Shown here: piece by piece, positions 1 through 5,059 of the stretch | Layout of the letters: every line of letters starts with the position of its first letter | How positions within the stretch are numbered: the first letter of the stretch is position 1 | Assembly (NCBI GenBank): GCA_041685645.1 | Contig: JAWLFI010000164.1 | Location: 1-5,514, forward strand | Source of the DNA: JAWLFI01 sp041685645 | Lineage (GTDB): Bacteria; Bacteroidota; Bacteroidia; Chitinophagales; Saprospiraceae | Length of the DNA: 5,514 nucleotides | Direction: 5' to 3' | Notes under the pieces: generated by a model | The model's input: the letters and a program-made list of their open reading frames with translations, nothing else | Databases searched by the model: none | What the model was told of the DNA's origin: nothing | Program-made: the position numbers and the translations under genes

Positions 1-154
1 GAGGGGGCACACCCTAATTCATATCTGATTCATTCAATTTATCGTTCGATACCTAACTGCTTATGGCGATTTTAGTCTGTAGGCAGGAAATCGTGGGAGA
101 AAAATAGTGCCCCCAATTAAACGATAGGCCTCGAGCGGCATCTAAGTAGTACGA

Positions 155-706
155 ATGAGCGACAAGAAAGAAAAAGCTGTTACTGATGGGGAAATTCTCG
201 CGTGCTTTGGCCGGGACAAAGAGGCCGGACTGCGACTGTTTCTCCGGCGATACGAAAAAGCCATATATGCTCATTTGAGGACTATTTTAAGAGAAGATAG
301 AGATACAGATGATGCGTATCAAAATAGCTGTATGAAAATTTACTCACATCTCAGTCGATTTGAGGGGCGCTCCGGTCTATTCACCTGGGCATATCGGATT
401 GCGACCAATGAAGCACTCGACATCTTGAGGCAACGAAAAAGGCGCAGGACTTATGATTTGAGTGAACGACAGGAGCTAGCGACAGGTGCCGCTGTGAATT
501 ACGATGCACTTATGGAAGTGTTTCACCAGGCTATTGATCGCTTGCCGCCGCAACAACAATTGGTCTTTCAGTTGAGATATTTTGGCGATCAAAGCTATGA
601 GGAAATTGCAGAGGGGACGGGAACATCAGTGGGCGGGCTGAAGGCCAATTATCATCACGCAAGAAAAAAAATAGAAACTTTCATACTCGAACAAAATATA
701 TCATGA
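155..706 (+). CDS. ECF-family RNA polymerase sigma factor (sigma-70 regions 2 and 4)
   Basis: An extracytoplasmic-function sigma factor that would direct RNA polymerase to a small regulon, probably under control of the membrane protein encoded next. At 183 aa it has the usual ECF length. Region 2 covers about residues 24-95: DTDDAYQNSCMKIY (50-63) is the core-binding helix, and FTWAYRIATNEALDILRQ (76-93) is region 2.3/2.4 with Trp78 and the RIATNEA stretch typical of ECF factors. A basic linker KRRR (95-98) follows. Region 4 covers about 119-178, with LPPQQQLVFQLRYF (130-143) leading into the helix-turn-helix YEEIAEGTGTSVGGLKANYHHARKK (148-172). The start is well fixed: an in-frame TAA lies only four codons upstream (143-145). 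Its last bases overlap the next start codon (ATGA, 703-706), so the two are probably translationally coupled. The ECF identity is firm; the regulon and subgroup cannot be read from the sequence. Confidence 0.95.
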   Translation: MSDKKEKAVTDGEILACFGRDKEAGLRLFLRRYEKAIYAHLRTILREDRDTDDAYQNSCMKIYSHLSRFEGRSGLFTWAYRIATNEALDILRQRKRRRTYDLSERQELATGAAVNYDALMEVFHQAIDRLPPQQQLVFQLRYFGDQSYEEIAEGTGTSVGGLKANYHHARKKIETFILEQNIS

Positions 707-1155
707 AGAGCAAAAATCCACAGGATAATGAGGAGACCTTTGGCCTCCCTTTAGAAGTCATCGAACGAAGCCGGGCACTGCATCGGGAAGGGCCCGGTAC
801 GGCCTTAACAGAACATCGGGAAAAGATACTGCAACAAATAAGACAAAGGAGAAACAGACCGCGGCGCATCGCGCTATGGATTTCTACTGCTGCTGCCTGC
901 CTGGCGCTAGCCATCTACCTCTGGCCGGAAACCGGCAGCAAAAATGACTGGATGGCTGAGGTTCCCGAAGAGGCGCTTTGGGAAGAAGTGCTGAATGAGG
1001 AAGAATCCATATATGCCTGGATTCAGGAAGAAGATCCATCCTACGACTATGAATGGCAGAAGATAGAATTAGACTCCCGGGAAATCGATCAACTATTCAC
1101 CAGCTGGAGTCACGAACTGAATGAAAACGAAATTTTTGAATTACATAAACACTAA
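703..1155 (+). CDS. Putative single-pass membrane anti-sigma factor
   Basis: Probable antagonist of the sigma factor encoded immediately upstream. What is visible: a polar N-terminal segment of about 55 residues ending in a run of positive charges (RQRRNRPRR, 47-55), one hydrophobic span at about 56-74 (IALWISTAAACLALAIYLW), and a C-terminal domain of about 75 residues. The positive-inside rule puts the N terminus in the cytoplasm, where it could bind the sigma factor, and the C terminus in the periplasm. The outer part is very acidic: 22 Asp/Glu against 3 Lys/Arg in residues 81-150, with several Trp/Tyr. There is no HxxxCxxC zinc anti-sigma motif. The role is inferred from position (4-base overlap with the sigma gene) and topology, not from a recognised domain; a membrane protein of other function in the operon cannot be excluded. 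At 150 aa it is short for an anti-sigma factor. Confidence 0.75.
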   Translation: MKSKNPQDNEETFGLPLEVIERSRALHREGPGTALTEHREKILQQIRQRRNRPRRIALWISTAAACLALAIYLWPETGSKNDWMAEVPEEALWEEVLNEEESIYAWIQEEDPSYDYEWQKIELDSREIDQLFTSWSHELNENEIFELHKH

Positions 1156-1617
1156 ATGATGAAAACAACAACTGCATTGTGCCTTATTCTTTGCCTAAGC
1201 ATTTCCATGCTTCAGGCTCAAAGAGGAGACTGGAAAGACAAAATGGAAGCACAAAAAATATCTTTTATCACCCAGGAATTGGATTTGAGTCCGCGAGAAG
1301 CGGAACGGTTTTGGCCCGTCTATAATGAGCACCAAGATAAGAAGCGTGCACTGAGACAAGATCGCAAAAGAGCCAGAGATGTTCTGGACCTATCAGAAGA
1401 GGAGGCCCGGCAGGCCGTAGAGGATCAGCTCGCTGATGAACAAGCGCTGCTGGATCTAAAAAAAGAGGTGGCGGATAAATATCTCGACATTTTACCGGCG
1501 CACAAGGTTCTCGCTCTCGAGCGGGCAGAAATGAAGTTTAAGAAGGAAATGCTGCTCCGGCTTCGCGAGCATCGGGGCAAAGGGAGAAATGCCCGACAGC
1601 AAAAGAGACTGGACTAA
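1156..1617 (+). CDS. Small secreted Spy/CpxP-like helical protein of an ECF operon
   Basis: A small exported protein of the kind often found with ECF sigma/anti-sigma pairs in Bacteroidota and annotated there as a sensor of ECF-type sigma factor or periplasmic heavy-metal-sensor/Spy-like protein. A signal peptide fills about residues 1-21 (MMKTT, hydrophobic LCLILCLSISML, then QAQ with likely cleavage after Ala21). The mature part is nearly all charged helix. It opens with the family-like stretch EAQKISFITQELDLSPREAE (31-50) followed by RFWPVYNEHQ (51-60), and ends in a basic tail (13 Lys/Arg against 5 Asp/Glu in residues 117-153). LDLSPREA resembles the LTxxQ-type helix start of Spy/CpxP chaperones. 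The start abuts the preceding TAA with no gap (TAAATG); a second Met at 1159 could serve equally well. The stop is 22 bases before a strong terminator. Likely role: periplasmic chaperone or ligand that tunes the anti-sigma factor. The family match is from memory of conserved residues; the role is inferred. Confidence 0.8.
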   Translation: MMKTTTALCLILCLSISMLQAQRGDWKDKMEAQKISFITQELDLSPREAERFWPVYNEHQDKKRALRQDRKRARDVLDLSEEEARQAVEDQLADEQALLDLKKEVADKYLDILPAHKVLALERAEMKFKKEMLLRLREHRGKGRNARQQKRLD

Positions 1618-1639
1618 TTCCTTCCCAATCATTCCCTAC

Positions 1640-1683
1640 AGCCAACGGCTCATTTTCCCAGCGAAGATGAGCCGTTGGCTTTT
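1640..1683 (+). terminator. Rho-independent terminator of the ECF operon
   Basis: A perfect 14-base inverted repeat: AGCCAACGGCTCAT at 1640-1653 and its exact complement at 1667-1680. In RNA the stem continues inward by U-G, U-A, U-A and C-G pairs (1654-1657 with 1663-1666), giving an 18-pair stem closed by a five-base loop, CCAGC. The T run after it is short (TTT, 1681-1683, then GATATTA). It begins 22 bases past the stop of the secreted-protein gene. The short U tract makes termination efficiency uncertain, but the stem is strong enough that it would also protect the mRNA 3' end. Confidence 0.8.
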
Positions 1684-2141
1684 GATATTATAACGCTTAG
1701 TGCTCAGATCATTCCTCAGCCAGCACTCCCGGAGGCTGAGAAGCCCTTTTAGTGGCGTGGAAACGAATGAAATTTCACCTGAATCCAACCACCACGCCCC
1801 ATTATCGCCCCAATATTAGGCATGAAATTTTAGAAAAAAGCAACGGGAAAAGACAATAAACAGAAATTTTTTAGGAAATCTCGTGTTTTCGCATATCGAT
1901 AATCTTAACGTATTGTAGGTTCAAATGTAGGTTCTTAAAATTAAAACAAAATTAAATCTATTTTTAATAGAATATGTTTTGATTTGATTTGCAGACATTT
2001 AAGTCACATTGTTTATATGTTTAATGTCAAATTCATTTCCGAAAAAACATTGGATTTGTCGGTAAAAAATGAGAGTTTTGTCATTGAAAACATTACCTTT
2101 ACAGTCGCTTATAGTCAATATGTATAATCCCAAAACCACCT
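1684..2141. other. Gene-free intergenic region between the ECF operon and the TPR gene
   Basis: No convincing coding sequence on either strand. The left part (about 1700-1800) is richer in G and C and carries small inverted repeats: CTCAGCC (1715-1721) with GGCTGAG (1734-1740), and GGCGTGG (1754-1760) with CCACGCC (1792-1798). The right part (about 1830-2110) is strongly AT-rich and holds a direct repeat TGTAGGTTC at 1914-1922 and 1926-1934. Near the TPR gene, TACCTTTA at 2094-2101 matches seven of eight positions of the Bacteroidota -7 box (TAnnTTTG), but no TTG lies 19-21 bases upstream, so I do not call it a promoter. The promoter of the TPR gene is presumably in this AT-rich part. Confidence 0.6.
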
Positions 2142-3551
2142 ATGCAGCGAAAACCTACAACAAACCAAAAAATATATCGGCTGGTCTCAGAATTCGAGGA
2201 AAAAGTGGAAGGTCACTTTTTTCATAGTTTTGACGATTACCAATTGTTGGACATTATATCTTTTTACGAACAGGAAAGATTGATTCATAAGGCAATTGAA
2301 GCCGTTGACCTGGCGCTATCCCAATACAAGTACAGAGTGGACTTTTATCTGCTAAAGGCTCGTCTGCTACTTAAGGATAATGAATACGCCGAGGCCTTCG
2401 CGACCATTCAACAAGCCGAAAGTTTTTCGCCTTTTGAGTTTGACGTCTTGTTGATGAAAGCAAAGGCCCTCAACTTATTAGGCCAGCTCACTGAGGCCTT
2501 AGATGTACTGGATCTATTGCAGAGTTCCCATCCGGCGCGTTCCAATCATGCCGACATCTGTTTGGCCCAGGCGATGACCTACGAGAACATGAAAGATTAC
2601 GACAGCATGTTTGACAGCCTGAAAGATGCCCTGCTGGCATCTCCATTGCGTCGCGATCTGCTGGAAAAAATGTGGATGGCCGTAGAATTTAGTAAACGGT
2701 ATGAAGACAGCGTTAGGTTTCATCTTCAACTAATTGACTCAGAGCCATACAATGCCTATGCCTGGTACAATCTGGGGCATGCTTATTCTTGTGTCAATGA
2801 ATATGAAAAAGCAATAGATGCTTTGGAATACAGCTTTCTGATAGCACCCGATTTTCAGATGGGATATCGGGATTGTGCAGAGCTCTGCATGTTGACCTGC
2901 AATTTCACCAAAGCCCGAGAGGTATTTGAAGAGGAGTTGCACCGATTTGGACCGGACAGTGACCTGCTCTGCGATTTGGGTGCTTGTTATTTGGAGTTGA
3001 AGCAAACGCGAAAGGCATTTCACCGACTATCAAAGGCACATACGCTCAATCCGTACAATGACGAAGCCACTTATTTGCTCGCTATCTGTCACGCTCGAAA
3101 AAAGCAATGGAAAGAAGCGGTAAAACTGCTCCACGAAGCCATACAAATCGAGGACCGCAGGGAAGAATATTACGCACAATTGGCCTCGGCTTATCACCAT
3201 CTCAGAGAAGTGACCAAAGCGGACTATTACTATCGCAAAGCAACGGAAACGGGCCCGGAACAATTGAATCTGTGGATTGACCACGCCAAGTTTCTTTTTG
3301 ATGAGCGCGAGTACGAAGAAGCACTGAGCGTCCTGGAAGAAGCAGAATATCACACCGTGGGTGTAGAACTCAATTATTGCAAAGGAGCTTGCCTGTTACA
3401 AATGGGACAAGAGCAAGAGGGACTCAATGTACTGGAATCTGCCATGAACGAAAGTCCGGAGCAGATTTCCATTTTGGATACTTTTGCTCCCCACATTAAA
3501 GATTCCCCCATGGTCCACTCCATGATGGAGTATTTTTTGTTGGGACAGTAA
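2142..3551 (+). CDS. Cytoplasmic TPR-repeat protein, about twelve repeats
   Basis: A 469-residue protein made almost wholly of tetratricopeptide repeats, 34-residue helix-turn-helix units that form a superhelical scaffold for binding other proteins. Approximate repeats begin near residues 33, 67, 101, 137, 171, 205, 239, 273, 307, 342, 376 and 408. The clearest is AYAWYNLGHAYSCVNEYEKA (205-224) continuing to IAPD (234-237), with the canonical W/L/G/Y/A/A positions; another clear one is EATYLLAICHARKKQWKEAV (308-327). There is no signal peptide, membrane span or enzymatic domain, so it should be a soluble cytoplasmic adaptor. Bacteroidota commonly encode TPR proteins of about this size with a similar N-terminal pattern (FDDYQLLDIISFYEQ, 30-44); this is recalled, not searched. 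It lies alone, with a long upstream gap and a hairpin plus a new promoter before rpsF, so it is probably transcribed separately from the ribosomal genes. The binding partner is unknown. Confidence 0.85.
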   Translation: MQRKPTTNQKIYRLVSEFEEKVEGHFFHSFDDYQLLDIISFYEQERLIHKAIEAVDLALSQYKYRVDFYLLKARLLLKDNEYAEAFATIQQAESFSPFEFDVLLMKAKALNLLGQLTEALDVLDLLQSSHPARSNHADICLAQAMTYENMKDYDSMFDSLKDALLASPLRRDLLEKMWMAVEFSKRYEDSVRFHLQLIDSEPYNAYAWYNLGHAYSCVNEYEKAIDALEYSFLIAPDFQMGYRDCAELCMLTCNFTKAREVFEEELHRFGPDSDLLCDLGACYLELKQTRKAFHRLSKAHTLNPYNDEATYLLAICHARKKQWKEAVKLLHEAIQIEDRREEYYAQLASAYHHLREVTKADYYYRKATETGPEQLNLWIDHAKFLFDEREYEEALSVLEEAEYHTVGVELNYCKGACLLQMGQEQEGLNVLESAMNESPEQISILDTFAPHIKDSPMVHSMMEYFLLGQ

Positions 3552-3593
3552 ATGGATCATTTCAGAAGGTTCCTTTTTCTAATAAGGCGCTGT

Positions 3594-3628
3594 TTGCCCT
3601 TCAAGCGTTTTTGCATTGAGGGCAATTT
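3594..3628 (+). terminator. Possible terminator of the TPR gene
   Basis: Hairpin TTGCCCT-T-CAA (3594-3604) with TTGAGGGCAA (3616-3625): ten pairs interrupted by one bulged T, loop of 11 bases, followed by only three T residues (3626-3628). It lies 43 bases after the TPR stop and just upstream of the rpsF promoter, where a terminator would be expected. The weak T tract leaves read-through into rpsF possible. Confidence 0.45.
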
Positions 3629-3654
3629 CAAGTTCATAGCTTACAGGCTTGAAA
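3626..3654. repeat. Inverted repeat overlapping the -33 box of the rpsF promoter
   Basis: Arms TTTCAAG (3626-3632) and CTTGAAA (3648-3654) are exact complements separated by 15 bases. The right arm contains the TTG of the -33 element (3649-3651). It could be an operator for a dimeric regulator or a chance repeat in AT-rich DNA; no T-rich tract follows on the + strand, so it is not a convincing terminator. Confidence 0.4.
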
Positions 3655-3678
3655 AACAAAATAAAAACAGTATCTTTG
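3649..3678 (+). promoter_or_regulatory. Bacteroidota-type promoter of the rpsF-rpsR-rplI operon
   Basis: TTG at 3649-3651, 19 bases, then TATCTTTG at 3671-3678. This is an exact match to the -33 (TTG) and -7 (TAnnTTTG) elements used by the primary sigma factor of Bacteroidota, with the accepted spacing. Transcription should start a few bases after 3678, giving a leader of roughly 30-35 bases before the rpsF ATG at 3719. The leader is A-rich without a Shine-Dalgarno sequence, as is normal for the phylum. Confidence 0.85.
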
Positions 3679-3718
3679 CGCTCCGAATTAACAACTTTAA
3701 GCATATAAAAACGAATCA

Positions 3719-4147
3719 ATGCGAAATTATGAAGTTACTTTCATCGTAGATCCAGTACTGTCGGGCGATGAAATCAAAGCGACAGCTCAGACCTACGTCG
3801 ACCATCTCAATGAAATTGGGGCCGAAGTGGTAGACCTGGATGAGATGGGATTACGCCAACTGGCATTTCCCATACAGAAAAGAACATCAGGGGTATATTA
3901 CTCTTTGGAGTTCAGAATAGAAGATGGTTCTTTCATTCCGAAAATGGAGCTTGCTTTTAAACGAGACGAGCGCATCATCCGTTACCTCACCGTGCGACTT
4001 GACAAATACGCCATCAAGTTTAACGAGGACAGAAGAAACGGACTGATTGGTAAAGATCGGAAGAAAAAGGAGCAGGAGGAAATAAAGCCCAAAGTGGTAG
4101 CGTCAGCCGTTCCCGTTTCTAAGAAAGCAAAGGAAGAAGAAGAATAA
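3719..4147 (+). CDS. rpsF: Small-subunit ribosomal protein S6 (bS6)
   Basis: Component of the 30S platform, where S6 pairs with S18 and binds 16S rRNA. The family fold is clear: MRNYEVTFIVDP (1-12) is the first beta strand, GLRQLAFPIQKRTSGVYYSL (44-63) is the conserved central strand pair, and FKRDERIIRYLTVRL (80-94) is the signature near the end of the core. Beyond residue 100 there is a charged tail: a basic stretch (RKKKEQEE, 114-121), then a Pro/Val/Ala-rich piece, and a terminal KKAKEEEE. At 142 aa it is slightly longer than the 135 aa of E. coli S6, whose tail receives extra glutamates from RimK. The start at 3719 gives the standard S6 N terminus and follows the promoter at the expected distance. 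It is first in the operon, 24 bases before rpsR. Confidence 0.97.
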   Translation: MRNYEVTFIVDPVLSGDEIKATAQTYVDHLNEIGAEVVDLDEMGLRQLAFPIQKRTSGVYYSLEFRIEDGSFIPKMELAFKRDERIIRYLTVRLDKYAIKFNEDRRNGLIGKDRKKKEQEEIKPKVVASAVPVSKKAKEEEE

Positions 4148-4171
4148 ATTTGAACCCCAAAATTAATTATC

Positions 4172-4438
4172 ATGGCATCAAGAGACGATATAAAGTTTTT
4201 ATCCAATCCTAAAATCGGCAAAAAACAAAAAAAGTTTTGTCGATTTAAGAAATATGGAATCAAGCATGTGGATTATAAAGATCCAGAATTCCTCAAGTCC
4301 TTCGTTAACGAGCAAGGAAAAATTCTTCCTCGACGGATTACGGGCAACTCTCTGAAGTTTCAGAGAAAAGTCTCCGTATCTGTCAAAAGAGCGCGGCATT
4401 TAGCCTTATTGCCGTTCGTAACGGACTTGTTCAAATAA
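4172..4438 (+). CDS. rpsR: Small-subunit ribosomal protein S18 (bS18)
   Basis: Partner of S6 in the 30S platform near the mRNA exit channel. The 88-residue protein has the family's hallmark: KKFCRFKKYGIKHVDYKDPE (19-38), with a single Cys at 22, followed by FVNEQGKILPRRITG (44-58) and the highly conserved C-terminal rRNA-binding helices LKFQRKVSVSVKRARHLALL (61-80) ending in PFVTDLFK. The length is normal for Bacteroidota S18, which carry a short N-terminal extension (here MASRDDIKFLSNPKIGKKQ). The upstream region is A-rich with no Shine-Dalgarno sequence. It is 24 bases from rpsF and 26 bases from rplI, in the expected S6-S18-L9 order. Confidence 0.97.
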   Translation: MASRDDIKFLSNPKIGKKQKKFCRFKKYGIKHVDYKDPEFLKSFVNEQGKILPRRITGNSLKFQRKVSVSVKRARHLALLPFVTDLFK

Positions 4439-4464
4439 TTTATGGGTAAAAAAAGAAATGAATC

Positions 4465-4911
4465 ATGGAAATCATATTACTGAAAGACGTAGATAAAGTC
4501 GGCGATAAATTTCAGACCATCACAGTGAAAAACGGATTTGGTCTCAACTATCTTATCCCGCAAAAACTCGCTGTCGTAGCCAACTCTTCCAACAAGAAGC
4601 GATTGGCGGAGATGGTGCGCCGCGAAGAAGCTCACGCTGAGAAAATGCTTGATGAATATCAGGTACTGGCTGACAAGTTGCAGCACATCGTTCTCAAAAT
4701 TGGAGCGAAAGCCGGTACGAGTGGCAAAATCTTTGGCTCAGTCACAAATGTCCAAATTGCACAGGCGCTCAAAGATCAGGAAGGCATTGAAGTGGAGCGA
4801 AGAAAAATTTCCCTCGATGAAGAAGTCAAACAACTCGGAACTTACGCTGCAGATTTGAACCTGCACAAAAGTATCGATGCGAAAATCAATTTCGAGGTTA
4901 TTCAGGAGTAG
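4465..4911 (+). CDS. rplI: Large-subunit ribosomal protein L9 (bL9)
   Basis: L9 sits at the base of the L1 stalk on the 50S subunit and reaches across to neighbouring ribosomes; its loss mainly affects frame maintenance and fidelity. All three parts are present in 148 aa: an N-terminal rRNA-binding domain (1-40, with MEIILLKDVDKVGDKF and NGFGLNYLIPQKLAVVAN), the long connecting helix (about 41-74, charged), and the C-terminal domain (75-148, with GKIFGSVTNVQIAQAL at 87-102). The protein aligns without gaps to the classic L9 N-terminal domain, and in that alignment the usually invariant Gly34 (in the xQG-LA or IPxG-xA turn) is Lys34. An upstream ATG at 4458 is out of frame, and the chosen start gives the standard N terminus. 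It is the last gene of the operon, 27 bases before a terminator stem. Confidence 0.97.
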   Translation: MEIILLKDVDKVGDKFQTITVKNGFGLNYLIPQKLAVVANSSNKKRLAEMVRREEAHAEKMLDEYQVLADKLQHIVLKIGAKAGTSGKIFGSVTNVQIAQALKDQEGIEVERRKISLDEEVKQLGTYAADLNLHKSIDAKINFEVIQE

Positions 4912-4937
4912 TCAACAGCAACAACTAATAACCTTTG

Positions 4938-4970
4938 AACAGGCCGGCTCTCGTGGTTCGGTCTGTTTTT
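4938..4970 (+). terminator. Rho-independent terminator of the rpsF-rpsR-rplI operon
   Basis: Stem AACAGGCCGG (4938-4947) pairs with TTCGGTCTGTT (4957-4967, using 4958-4967): ten pairs including two G-U, loop of ten bases, with the right arm running into TTTTT (4966-4970) and then ATTTTC. The location, 27 bases after the rplI stop and before the next gene, fits an operon end. Confidence 0.8.
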
Positions 4971-4985
4971 ATTTTCACCCCAGTC

Positions 4986-5014
4986 TTGCTGACAACCTTG
5001 TATCCCTTAGTTTG
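4986..5014 (+). promoter_or_regulatory. Weak candidate promoter for the alpha/beta hydrolase gene
   Basis: TTG at 4986-4988, 18 bases, then TTAGTTTG at 5007-5014, which matches seven of eight positions of TAnnTTTG. The spacing is one base short of the usual 19-21. It would give a leader of about 40 bases before the TTG start at 5060. A competing -7-like box, TACATTTA at 5026-5033, has no TTG at a proper distance. Tentative. Confidence 0.3.
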
Positions 5015-5059
5015 TTGATTATTTGTACATTTACAGCCAACAACACAATCCACTGACCA

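Noticed and set aside
1..154. Promoter for the ECF operon
   Set aside because: No TTG-N19-21-TAnnTTTG pair is present in the leader. The promoter may lie left of the window or be recognised by the ECF factor itself, whose consensus is unknown here.
1767..1859. 30-codon open frame in the gap after the ECF operon
   Set aside because: Too short, low-complexity start, no ribosome-binding context or recognisable features; expected by chance.
2098..2128. TTTACA ... TATAAT resembling an E. coli sigma-70 promoter before the TPR gene
   Set aside because: Spacing is 19 bases, the -10 box ends only 13 bases before the ATG, and Bacteroidota do not use this consensus.
3552..3749. 65-residue open frame starting directly after the TPR stop codon
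   Set aside because: It spans the probable terminator and the rpsF promoter and runs into rpsF in another frame. Its basic, aromatic-rich sequence resembles no domain I know. The TAAATG junction looks like coupling but is probably chance.
4649..4858. 69-residue open frame inside rplI on the same strand
   Set aside because: It is a frame-shifted shadow of the L9 gene, which is unambiguous in the other frame.
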